This document shows, one piece after another, positions 1 through 11,599 of a stretch of DNA of 64,000 bases. A program made the position numbers and the translations under genes. Source of the DNA: Certhia americana (lineage: Eukaryota; Chordata; Aves; Passeriformes; Certhiidae); assembly GCA_018697195.1 (NCBI GenBank), contig CM031878.1:68920679-68984678 (forward strand). The letters are read 5' to 3'. The notes under the pieces are model-generated. The model made no database searches, was not told the DNA's origin, and saw only the letters and a program-made list of their open reading frames with translations. Position 1 is the first letter of the stretch; each line of letters opens with the position of its first letter.

Positions 1-3000
1 GTGTACCAAAATAACAGAGCAACAAAGTGGAAATCATTCAAGTGTGAGCTGTGAAGAAATTATCACATCTTGCTCTGTAAGGCATAAACTAGTGAGTAGT
101 TTCTCATAGCAAATATGAGAAATTACAACAAAATTTTATCATTAAGAAAAAGTGTTTTTCCACTGACCCTTAAACAGAAGTTGAGGTAATGACAGAAGCC
201 AAAGCTCAAACATTATAAGCAAACAATTGAAATAAAAATTTCAGTGTTTTGGGGAGTAAAACCTCTCTTTCTGAAGCTACTTCTGTGATCTTTAGTGCAG
301 AGGGACAGGACTGTCAGACATAAAGAAATATGTCAGAGAAATAAAGTTTAAACTGATGGGATGAGCGTTTATGAAAGTTACCGCTAGAAATGTACAATGA
401 GTTTGTAATCAGACTACTTGTTTTTCATTCATTGTAACTCTTCTGCAGAACCAGAGGTGATCATAAAAATGACATAAAGGTCCAGATTTGCATGAGACTT
501 CAAACTTCCATGGAAAGCAGTGCCTTAGATGAAGTTCTCCATTCTCTGTAGAACTGTCTCTTGAATAGTTTCATCAAGAAAAGTCCACCTCTTTCCTGAC
601 TCCCATGGCTAATTACTCTCATGGTGATTTTTTTTCCCCCCTGAAACTGGGGGAGGTATCTAGAGATGTCCAATTTGTGGAGTTGGTCCTTACATGAACT
701 CTCTTCTACATTAGTTTGTTTCTCAGCCTGGAAACCTGGGGGCTGACCTCACCCATGATGTGAAGAGGTCACTGAGGACTTCTGTCCTTTCTGTGGGCCT
801 TTTTAGTCAACCTTCCATCCCCATTCTGCAGCACACCTGCAGCTTTGTCATGCTTCCATTCTGTAACAGAGGAATAACAGCTTTTTATTTTTTTCTGCTG
901 CATTTGACATAATTTGCCAGTTTGAGCACTGGTTGAATTTTTCCTTTGCTAATTACATCATTGCATGCAGGAACACTATTTCTATATTTCTTCACGGTAT
1001 TCTCACCCTTTCCATCTCTCTAGTATCTCTCTTTTACATTGGAGCTCCTAAACTGTTTACAGGATGTTTTTCTGCTATGACTGTTCCTTTTTCTGATAAA
1101 AAGTGTAGGCCATTTTTATGCCTTGAAACTAAAAATATTCCAGTACTCCTGAGCTCCTTTGCCCTTCAAGGTGTACAGAGAAGTTGATTTTCCCAGCAAA
1201 TACTGAGTTAACTGGAGGATGGACAGCAGCTTACATGTGACATTTGAGTGAGCTGTTGATAATCAGATGAAGCTGTTGATATCAGATGATAATCTGACAA
1301 AGGGGTGGTTTTCTTGCACAAAGGTATGAGAAGAGAGCCTGTCCTGCCCATGCAGGATTTACTGCGAGTGTACACCATTTTTCTAATAAATTGAGACTGA
1401 GAAACAAAGAATCAGAGAGGTGCTTCTGAGAGCTGATCATTCACACCAAGACAGGCCTAAGACAAATTTATGGCTATGGGTGAGCACCTGAGGCTTGAAA
1501 ATATGAAGGAGAAAATGATCCTTTTCACAGACAATTAGGAAGAAATAGAATTATGAACCTAAGCTACCTGCTGAAGGAACAGAGAAGGGCTTTTAATTGT
1601 CATTTACTCTGTGCAGTGGGCAGAGACATAACAGCTGATTGAACCTTGCCTGCTAAGCACAGTTACAGTCCTGCTGCACTGCCTCCATAACAAAGAAAGA
1701 AGCTGAGGACACCAGAACAAGTGATCCTCACCTCTGTTTGACCCTCACTTCTGTTTCAGTGACTTTGGTGATGGCAGAGAAAGAGCCTGCAGATAAAATG
1801 ATCTCACAAACCCAGTTTTTTCTCCTGCCAGCGAACTGGCAATCTGGGTATTAGCACCTTCAATTTCCTAAAAAATTGAACCTCTGGGGAGATGCATAGG
1901 AGCCAGAATTCTGCTGGAACAATAGCAACTCTTTGTTATTTGTACTGCAGCAGCGCTGGGGGTTCAGATGGAGCTCTCTGACCATTCTCAGCTGGTGAAA
2001 CCGTGTGCTGGAAAAGCAGTGAGTGGGAGGGTGAGAAGTTGCTCAGCCAGGGTCATACAGCACTTGGAGTGCTAAGGTTTCACATAGATCACCAGCCACT
2101 GGCAGTGAATCCAAGTAGTGAGACCTTGCTCAGCAGCCTGAATCAAAACCTGATTCAGACAGATTCTCCCCCACCTGCTATTCCTTCTTTTTCACACCTG
2201 CACTTTGTTCTGAGAGCAGACTGGCTTCTGGTAGCAGAATGAGTCAGCCATATGATCACTTAACCTGGCAGTCTTCAGTACTAATTAAATATTTAACAAG
2301 CACCATTTCACATTATGTTTTCTACAGTTGTTACTTTTGTTTAACTCAGTGGTGTAATATCAATTAAATTATTCTGTCTGTTAAGTGAATAATTAAATAA
2401 AATTAATTATTTTGAAGCATCATTCAAGAAGGAGTATTATTTGACTTCTTGGGAATGTTATGCAAGTATGCAACCATGAAGATATGCATTAAATTAATCT
2501 TACTAGCAACAAATATATTATTTATTTACTAAGAATGTGATATATTCTGTTATATTACATATCTGAAAAGAAACTATTGTTAGCCAGCATGGATAATCTC
2601 AGTGAAACAGAATTAAGGATAGAGAATTAGAATAATTTGTAAGAGTAGAGTCAATAACAATAGATATAAAACTAATACAAGCTGTAATTTTTTAACTATA
2701 TGGAAAACAATCCGAGAAGAAGAAGCCACTTGAAAGTCCTGTATAACCTAAAAAATCTATTGCCCCAAACCTAAGTAACACTTCAAGAAATCCTTAAGAA
2801 ATACCTTTATCTCAGAATCCATGCCACTGAGGGATGTAAAAAGTTGTCAATCCAGACGTTGCTGTTTTCCCAACATCAGCAGCTGAATTTAAAATAGATA
2901 AACTGGTAACAGGCAAAAATTACTCATCCAATGTCTATGTACATCTTGAGCAATCCATGATTATGAAAGTCAAGAGAAATCCCATTGCCAGAAGAGGTTA

Positions 3001-5053
3001 GCTTCCTATCTTATTTAAGGCCAAATGGACTTCACTCCTTAAACTTCTCTAATCTATTTTATTGTTCATATCAGGGAATCACAAAAAGGTATTTGAGTAC
3101 CACAAATGAGGGTTGAGCTACAATTATTTCATCCATTTAATCAGATAAATGTCTCAATACTTTTTTTTCTTTTTTTTTCCCCTAGAGGACTATTTTCTGG
3201 ATTTCTGAAGAAAAATAATCTACCATACATAACTTCTGTTGAACTAAGAGAATTATTTGGACTCCCCACTCATGTGTAATTTAATATTCCTGTTGTTGGC
3301 AGTGTTGAAATGATTTTGTTAAAAAGAACAACAGGAAAAAATCTTACTAATTTAATACTTTTTCTTGTTCTGTTTGCACCTATAAAAAGTGTTTCCTAGG
3401 AAAGAAACTGGCACAAGACACTTTCTATGAAGACTAATGTGTGCGGGAACAGACACAGACAATCAGCTATCTTTTGCCATCCTGGAAATGAAAGAGCAAA
3501 TGGGTTATACTATACTTTTCATAAGAACTGAGCGATAATTACAAATTCCTTTCTTCTAACAAAGTAGAGAAATCAGAGTCAACTTTGTAACTGCATTAAT
3601 TAGATCTTTTATATTCACAATGGGCTTTTTGTATTAGTTTTTTTAAGACATATAGGCAACAGTTTTGCTCTGAGTACTCATAACTTATTGAATGTTATAC
3701 TTTAATACATTTGAAAAACATCTGTTAATTTACCCAAGTCAACATTCATTATAACCAAACTTCTCGAGGACAGATATAATTCTAAAAAATGAACTTGAGA
3801 AATCAGACTCAAAATGAGAAATAAAATGAATCCTCACTTAAAAGCATTATAAAAGAAATTCTTAGATTTCCTATAAGTACTCTGAAGGAGAAAAGAAAGT
3901 TAAGCTTCTCAGGAGAAAGATCATCAGATTTTAAAAATGTGAACATATATATACCGTCAAAAGATTCTTTTAAGTTAACAGCAGGCCAAATGAAGGCCTA
4001 TTAAAATAATACTGTTTGCACCAAGATGTCGAAGCCAAAAAGAACCTGATTAGGGACCGAGAGAACGGTGATGTTTCTGAAACTTCGATGCCATCTGCTG
4101 TCCGGGTAAAAAGAGTGCAGTGATCCCGACATCCACGGAGCACTTTCCATTCCCACATGGAAAACCAATGGACTGGCCTCACAACTGCCGATTCCTAAAA
4201 AAGTGACAGCAGAATTATGAAAAAAAACACTCCCAAAGCTTCTTGAGACTAGGCAACTCTTGGCAATTGAAAAAAAGAGGGATAAAAGACAGCAAACTGA
4301 CACCTTGATTCCATGCAGAGGGAATATTTCAAGAAAGAGGGAAGTGGGCACCAACTTCACAACTTTTGAAAGAGTTTCTCCAGCAAGATTCCTTTCAAGA
4401 CAGTAACCTCTCTGCTTGGGTCCTAAAGTTAGGACAGGTGTCTGTTTTTAAACAAGTGTGTTTACACTTCAAAGATGAGAGACATGTGAAATGCTCCTGT
4501 TGTGTACAACAAAAGTGCAAGTACCGGTGGTCCAAGATTTACATCATAGTTGTAAATGGCAGGAGACCGACAAATCAAATTCCAGGGACAAAAGATTCTA
4601 ATGGACTTTATGGCCTTTGAATACCTACAAAAGTGAGATTTCCAGTCTACTTTACCTGACTCCAAATTTCTGCTGTGCAAGTTTGAGTTTTCACATTGAC
4701 AAATTCTATGACATTCACAAAGCAGTAAGGTTTCTGTGACACTCATACTTCAGAGAGTAAATGGCAGCATGACTCGGCAGAGAAAAATGAGCCAGTGCAG
4801 TAAGTGAGCAGTAAGATTTGGGAATCTCCTACCTGAAGAAGCAATCAGATATTTGAGGAATGCGTGATGAGGTACGAGCTAATTATTTTTCCCAACCTGA
4901 CACAGTCAATATGTGTATATTGGAAAAAACAGAAATTATCATATGACAATTAAATTTCTACCATAGGAGTGAACAACATTGGCTTTTAAAATTGATTTCC
5001 TTAGGGAATGCAGACATGAATCTTCAGGCTAAGCCAAATAATCTCCACTGCAG
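1..5053. other. AT-rich intergenic stretch, nothing recognised
   Basis: Read in six frames. Only scattered short ORFs without family resemblance or good splice context. There is an imperfect 20-bp tandem duplication at 1251-1289 (agctgttgat-type units). A CpG-bearing patch at about 4000-4360 is unlike its surroundings but matches nothing I know. Confidence 0.5.
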
Positions 5054-5374
5054 TCATGGCTGTGGAGCTTTCTGCTCTTTTGGAGAGTCCTTTGCCCTGT
5101 CTTTTTTCTCCAGCAGGATAAAGACAGTGTCTTCTGTAAGTCTCTGATTAGATCCCAGAACGGCCTGAACCATGGCAACCCACTGCAGCAATTGTGCATG
5201 GCTGCTGTACTGAATAGCTGGGGCTAATATCACTTGGGTTTCCAGCACAGGACGCATCCTCTGTCCTGTTCTCAGAAGGTAGAAGAGGTTTTTATGTATC
5301 TTGAGTGCATTGGGTGGCATGTGTACATGAAAAAGCATGTAACTCACACGAGCTGCCTGTTTCTGATGCTTCAC
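5054..5374 (-). CDS. Candidate terminal coding exon of an unrecognised minus-strand gene
   Basis: On the minus strand, 107 codons run open to a TGA, directly after a strong acceptor (a T-rich tract ending ctttccag). It begins VKHQKQAARVSYMLFHVHMP and ends in a charged tail, EKKDRAKDSPKEQKAPQP. Codon choice looks vertebrate-coding: CAG outnumbers CAA about ten to two, CTG and GTG are preferred, and T is rare at first positions. It joins in phase 0 with the exon-like ORF at 6592-6741. I do not recognise a family or domain. Against it, ORFs of this length occur by chance in 64 kb, and I see no AATAAA on the minus strand within about 1 kb after the stop. Confidence 0.32.
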   Translation of the reverse strand: MKHQKQAARVSYMLFHVHMPPNALKIHKNLFYLLRTGQRMRPVLETQVILAPAIQYSSHAQLLQWVAMVQAVLGSNQRLTEDTVFILLEKKDRAKDSPKEQKAPQP

Positions 5375-6591
5375 CTGGAAAGAAAAAAGCTCCATTCCTT
5401 GTAAAAACCAGCACACTGCTGAGGGTTGTAGTTATTTGGGTCTTTTGCCTCTCAATGTGAAGTGCTACTAAATACGTACTAGAATTGCTCCACACCCAAG
5501 TTCTTAATGTTTTCCCCATCACTTCTCTTCTGCTTCCTTTTGTAAGTGTGCTCATCTATGGAAACAGGATCCTTTTAGTCTTTTCTCTTACAGCAACCGT
5601 GCAATAACAATGATAAGGAGAAAGAGTAATTTATAACTCCTAATAACTCCTTTAATTTCTCTCCTCAGTGCCAGTTAACTTGAACGACATCACCAAAGCT
5701 TAGTTGAAGTCTGCCTGCTTTGCCAGATCCAATGTTTGCCCTTTATGCTCAACTTGAGTGGCTTTATGCTTAATTTTTTAAAAATTCTTATCTCAAGCAA
5801 ATTATCCCTTTCAGGCCGCTTGCACTTCTAATAATCCTATTTGTATGTGACAATTGTAGCAGAAATGAAGTGCCACTGTAACTACCAATATTTGTAACCT
5901 GACATGCAAGTGAACTTCTGCATAAATCCTGAAACAGAATTGCTGTTGTTTGGTCCTCTACTTGATCTCAGAAAACACCATTTAGACAAGAAAGTATGAA
6001 GACAAATCCAGCAATACTGATCAAATTTGATTTTCCCCTTCACTGAACCTGTTTTCTGACAAGCAATTAGTGAATGACTGTTACTTCTTGTTCTCACTAG
6101 CGGTAATGTAATTTCCTCTTTCATTTAAATTAAAAAAAAAATATATATTGTAAGGCTGATTTTCAAGTCATTGTGCTTTGCAGAGTCTGCCTGATGGGAG
6201 AGGATTGAGCCACATACAGCTAAAATCAAAACCATTAGTTGATCGTTTATTTGGGCAGGATTAGCAGGCAGGCCTCTTTACCCCAGTCTAGCACCCTACC
6301 CACTCCTCTGAACTACTTTGTAAATTTGCAGTGGGAAACTGCAGAAAAGAAAGGAAAATATTTCAGTCAGTCAGGGATAAAGAGGAAAAAAAACATGCTT
6401 ACTAAATCCCAAGGAAATCAGCCTTCTGTTTTATTCATATTTGATTTCACTGGCAACCATAGGAAATGAGAGTCAGACCTGGTACCCTCTTATGTACTGC
6501 AAACCCTCACTACAGTGCAGACAGAAGAGTGGCAATGGAAAAGGCCATATCAGTTAAAGGTGGCTCAGATAGCGCTTAGCAAAGGCTTTAC

Positions 6592-6741
6592 CTGAAAGAT
6601 TCCATAGGGATCCAACCCTACATATGAAATGGCAAGGTGAACTTGAGAAACTCTGCAGTGCTGTTTGGTAACAGCACCCTTGGATATGGTATTTTGCAGG
6701 GACCTGGTGTGTGCAGCCTGAGCACAAGTCCTGGTGATAAG
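6592..6741 (-). CDS. Candidate internal exon of the same unrecognised gene
   Basis: Fifty open codons on the minus strand, bounded by an acceptor ending gatacccag and a donor CAG|gtaaag, phase 0 at both ends. It reads LITRTCAQAAHTRSLQNTIS at the start and SYVGLDPYGIFQ at the end. The phase fits both the piece before it (7993-8147) and the piece after it (5054-5374). An alternative acceptor 38 nt earlier (ccctgcag) would lengthen it in another phase. No domain recognised. It may be chance. Confidence 0.25.
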
Positions 6742-7240
6742 CTGGGTATCAGAAACACACAATACACTAACTGAAGGTGTGACACTGCAGGGTGCAATGC
6801 AATCTGGAGCTTGATTCTGGGCTTTGGGAGAGAGGGAAGGCCCCTCTGACATAAGAGATTGCCACTACCTAGAAGCTGAACTTTTTTCCCCCACCAACTT
6901 TGACAGGTAGAGGGAACAATCTGTTCATTTGTTTTACATTTCAGCCTTTCACAACTCTGTAATTATTTTGTCTGCTCTAGCTCAATTGTTTGCTGAACCT
7001 TGAAATTTGGTTGGTAAGTAGTGCTCAACTGGAATGTGTACTGCAGCCAACTAAGAATCTGTGCAGATCTCTCTTAAAGATAGCACCCAGCATGCTTCTC
7101 AGCCACCTAATGAAGCAAGGCAGTGCTTCCCTATGAGCCTGCTGCCCCATTAGCATTCAAACACTTGCTGTGGCAGTTGTGTGCAAATATCTGTCGATGC
7201 CTTCCCACAAATAACATTGACAATGTAAAAGGCAAGTGAG

Positions 7241-7242
<2 letters not shown>

Positions 7243-7278
<36 letters not shown>
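7243..7278 (+). repeat. (GT)18 microsatellite
   Basis: Eighteen uninterrupted GT units, likely polymorphic in length. Confidence 0.97.
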
Positions 7279-7280
<2 letters not shown>

Positions 7281-7992
7281 CTACTTGGGTGTTAGGAGTG
7301 TCTAGGCACAACAGCATCATTCAGCCCAAGTCATCTGAAGCAATCCAAAACATAAAAATAGTCTTGAGTACCAAGAGCCATCAAAAAATACTGGATATTC
7401 TGCTGACGCCCTTTGCACAGATGAAACATTATCCACATAACTCAAGGTCATATGAGAAAATAATTAGCATTACTGGCATGAATGGTGATCAGTGCCATCA
7501 AGGTACAGCAAGTGAGCTGAATTCAGAATGAGCAGATGCAGAGAGAGTATCTTAGTTCAGGAGTAAGATCTGTTGTGACCGGGATAGCTTTTAATATGGT
7601 TGATGGTAAAGAGAAGCAGGAAGGGCCTTTGTATGCGATCACTTTGTATGGGATCACAGAGATGTTTATTCCAGCCACACATGTAGGCAGTCCAGGGTCA
7701 AAGGCAGGGCTCATGGGAAGGGTTCAAGTTCAAGTATATGGGTGCGGGGGGCTGGGAGAGCATCAGGGACCAATTGTCAGGGGGCATCGGTCTACAAAGG
7801 TGGGATTGGGGTATGTGAGCCAATGGGGAAATTGGGAGGGAGTGACTGAGGGACACAGGGATGGAGAGGGAATTAACAGGGCTGACTGAGGGAGCAGAAC
7901 AGGGGTACATTGGCATAACAGAACAGGGTGTCCTGTGAGAGAAGCCTCTTATGTCTCCTTAACACAGGAAAGGCCACTTAGGGTTCACTGAC

Positions 7993-8147
7993 CTCCACAA
8001 AGATCTTTAAGAAATTCTCTGGGGACTCACAGGGAGTTTCCTTTAATGACAATGTGGCAAAGTGTGGAAATACCTTGCAGAAACTTAAGCGTACTAGCTC
8101 AAAGTTTACAGGCACTGTCCATGTGGAAAGCGATGTGCTTCTGAAAA
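7993..8147 (-). CDS. Candidate upstream exon of the same unrecognised gene
   Basis: Open on the minus strand: 2 nt plus 51 codons, phase 1 in and phase 0 out. The acceptor tract is ctactttcttccag and the donor is GAG|gtcagt (weak). It reads STSLSTWTVPVNFELVRLSF in its first part and ENFLKIFVE at its end. A second possible donor (AAG|gtattt, exon end 8074) would shorten it, also in phase 0. Support is mainly phase fit with 6592-6741. Confidence 0.17.
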
Positions 8148-8999
8148 CTGGAAGAAAGTAGATAAATGAAAGCAGCATAGACTCCCAATCCTTTGGAAAC
8201 AATAGTTTGAATCTCTGAGATGAGTAGTTTAAAACTGCTGAAAGAGACAGGAAAGTGTGTGTGACTGTGTCCTAAATGTATCAACACGTCACTAAGAAGA
8301 CTGAGCTGTGAGAAAGTTGTGGTTCAACAGGCCAGGTGCAAAGCAAGATCCAGAAACACAAACCATGCTAGTGAGATGCTGTGTAGGCTCCAGCTCAAGT
8401 TCAGGAAAGATTAAATCAATTCAGAACAATTGCAGAGAATGACAACTAAAATATTCATAAAAAAAGAGGGCAAAACTACAGAAGTCTGGCATATTTAGGC
8501 TCACAAAATGCAAGCCAAGAAGTGCAAATTACTCAACATGAATACAAATGTACAAATGAATGCCGAAAACCTGAGTGGTCATGCTGGCCCAAGACCAAAC
8601 AGGTTTAAATTGATCACAAATATATTATACAGGAGACAGGAAGATATTCAGGAGAATATGCTTCAGGAGAGGCAGTTTCTGACTCATCATAATTAGTTGC
8701 AAGGGTCATATGGAGTAGAATATCCTGAACAAAACAACACAAAACCAACAACAAAATCCTTGATTTTATTATGTTTTAAAATATTTCTAGGAAATAGGGA
8801 CTCATACTTGATATGCTTGCCCTGTCTCATATTCCTGCATTCTACACTTGAACTAAAGCACAGTGTGGGGAACAGAACTACATAGTTTGTGCAACATTCA
8901 AGTTTCTGGTCCCTAGAATTGGTTCTGCTGGGGGAATTCATCCTTCCTGACAACTGCAGCAAGGGAAAGGTCATTACGGAGATTTCTGGAGGATGTCAG

Positions 9000-9903
9000 G
9001 AAAAACACAGATGTTAGATGCACCAATTGGGATTATGCTGGTCTGGATGTGTTACATAAAAATAAGGAACCAGTCAGGACATAACTGTAATGATCCAGAC
9101 ACAGGGGAGTTCAAGATCCCTGTGGGTGGGGAGTAGGAAGGCAAATAGTCCTGAACCTCATGACAGAAAGGTGTGGCTTGCTCAGGGAAGAGGTAGGTGT
9201 GAGGCAGCTCTTATGGGAGCCAGGTCTTGTAGGGTTTGAAGGGCAAAGGAGTCAAAATATAAGTCCATGCTGATGCTCAAGGATAAAACACAGCAGATAT
9301 TTTAGGAGGCTGGCTTCACTAAAAAGAGTAGTCAGGGCAGAATTCAATTAAAAAAAAAAAAAAGAAAAAAAAAAAGCGCAAAAAAATTAAAACTACAAGC
9401 ACAGTGGGAGTTGGGAGAGGCTATGACAGAGATTATATTATTATTTCTGCTGAGGTGTGCAGAGGTGTGATCAGGAAAACCAAAATTAAGCCAGGGTTTA
9501 AGAAGTGCTTCTGCTGCTATGTAAGAAGTAAATCAGGTAAAGAAATTATGGCAAATGGGTTAAATGGTACATTGACGGTAAATGCAGGCAAAAATGAGGT
9601 ACTTGGTACCTTCTTCCTCTCAATTTCCACCGACACTGTTCCCAGGTGTTTTAATCCAAAGACAGGGATGAAGAAGAAGAAGAATACCAGGAGTAAAGGA
9701 CATTCAGCTCAGGAGTCTTATAGAAAATCCTGCCTTATACAGTTCCATTGACCTGAGTGTGACCTGAGTGAAGGGGGTTGAGTGAGGTGGCTGATGACAG
9801 TGTGAGGCCACTCTCTGCCATTTTTGAAAGGTTGTGGAGCCTGGAGGAGGTCCCTGATGATTTTATGTGCACCTAGAAGGCACCTAATGATTCTATGATT
9901 ACC
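9000..9903 (+). mobile_element. Decayed CR1 LINE fragment, plus strand
   Basis: About 9000-9700 resembles the CR1 ORF2 region between endonuclease and reverse transcriptase, including nucleotide blocks such as gtaatgatccag, gagttcaagatccctgtg and gggcaaaggagtc. It is interrupted by A-rich tracts at about 9350-9375 and carries many stops. About 9770-9903 resembles a CR1 3' end and finishes in attctatgatt, the CR1 terminal octamer. CR1 is the main avian non-LTR retrotransposon. The 5' border is uncertain; two fragments may be involved. Confidence 0.6.
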
Positions 9904-10074
9904 AGGTCTCTATCAGGTCACTCTGGCTGGGGCAGACAACTCCAGACACACGAGGTAAGAGGTTTCACTGGGTAATAGCTTGTGTCTGCAGGGCAAAGTC
10001 TCACAGGCTTTCCCTGTATCTCAGCACATCTCACCAGCCCTCTGGGCTCCCCTGATTCCTCCCACAAGGAGATT

Positions 10075-11580
10075 TTCAGAGAATCTTGGAAAGGTTTGGG
10101 TTGGACGAGATCTCTAAGATAATCTAGTTCCATCTTTCCCCTCCATCCCCAAGAGCAGGGATGCCATCCACTAGATCAGGCAGCTCCAGACCCCATATAG
10201 GCTGGCCTTGAAAACTTCCAGGTACAGGGCACTCACAGCTTCTCTGGTCAAGTCTGTATCAGGGCCTCACAACCATCTGAATTAAGATTTTTCTCCAAGG
10301 CAGATTTATCTGCCTTCTTTCAACTTAAAACTATTCCCTCTTCTTTTGTCACTATATGCCCTTGTAAAAAAACTCTCTCCAGGTCCCTTGTAGCCCGTTT
10401 AGGCACTGGAAAGTGCTCTAAGGTTTCCCGTCACTTCTCCAGGCTGAACAACCTCGACTCCTTCAGCCTGTTTCTCCTTAGAGCAGGTGCTCCAGCTTTC
10501 TGAGCATCTTCGTGGCCTCCTCTGAACTGGCTCTAAGAGGTCCACACCTTCCTTTTGCTAGGGAATCCAGAGCTGGATGCAGCTCTCCAGGCAGAGTCTC
10601 AGGAGGGCAGGGTAGAAGAGAAGAATCACTTCTCTTGACATATTACCCCCATTGCTTTTGGTACAACCCAGGGTATAGCTGGCTTTCTGGGCTGCCAGCC
10701 CACACCACTGGCCCGTCTTCACCTTTATATCCACCAAAAGAACTCCAAAGTCCTTCTCCACAGGGCTTCTTTCAATGAATTCTTCTCCCAGTCTGTGCGT
10801 ATGTCTGGGATTTTCTCAAGTGCAGCATCTGGCACTTGGACTTCTTGAACCTCATTGCGTTCTTTGGGCCCCATTTTGAGCTTGCCCAGGAGCCCCTGGC
10901 TGGCCCCATCCTTTAGGTGTGTCACTGTACCTTGCAGCTCGGTGTCACCTGAAAAGACATTGAGGGTGGCCCTGCTCTCCCTGTCTGTGTCACTTATGAA
11001 GGTACTGAAGACCCCCAGTCCCAGGACACAGCCTTGAGGGAGACCACTCATCACCAGCCTTCAGCTGGACATGGAACCATAGACCACAACTCTCTGGTTG
11101 TGTCCATCCAGACAACTCATCCTCCACTGAATCCTCCACTCTTCAAATCCAGGTCTTTACAAAGGTCTTACAGAAATCCAGGTAGATTACATTGGTCAAT
11201 CTTCCCTTGCTGAACATTGCAGTCACTCCATCACAAAGTGGATACCAGATGGGCAGGGACAATTTTCCCTTTGTGAAGTGGTGCTGGATATCTTAGAACC
11301 TTGTCTTCCATGTGCCCTACCATTGCTTCCATAAGGATTTGGTCCATGATTTTCCTAGGCACAGAGGTGAGGCTCACTGGTCTGTAGCTTCCCGTGTGTT
11401 TTTTCTCCTGGTTTTAAAAATAGGAGTGATGTTTCCTTTTTCCCAGGCACCAGAGAATTCCCCTGACTTTTCAAATATGATGGAGAATAGCTTGGCAACA
11501 TCAGCCAGTTTCCTCAGGACTCTTGGATCTATCTCTTTGCGCCACGCAGAGTTGTGCCTATTTTCTCTCCTATCCACGGT
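10075..11580 (-). mobile_element. CR1 LINE, 5'-truncated, minus strand
   Basis: Read on the minus strand, this covers the reverse-transcriptase part of CR1 ORF2 through to a degenerate 3' end at about 10075. RT pieces are visible in several frames: ILRKLADV-like and GNITPIFK near 11400-11580, SGLPQGCVLGL near 11030, and [22 protein letters not shown] near 10600-10690. The catalytic FADD box reads FSGD at about 10944-10955, and frameshifts and stops break the frame, so it is inactive. Its tail faces the tail of the plus-strand CR1 at 9000-9903. Confidence 0.9.
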
Positions 11581-11599
11581 GCAGGGAGCTGGGCAAGGG

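Noticed and set aside
4001..4360. 119-codon minus-strand ORF as a gene
   Set aside because: No splice context or recognisable domain, and of a length expected by chance.
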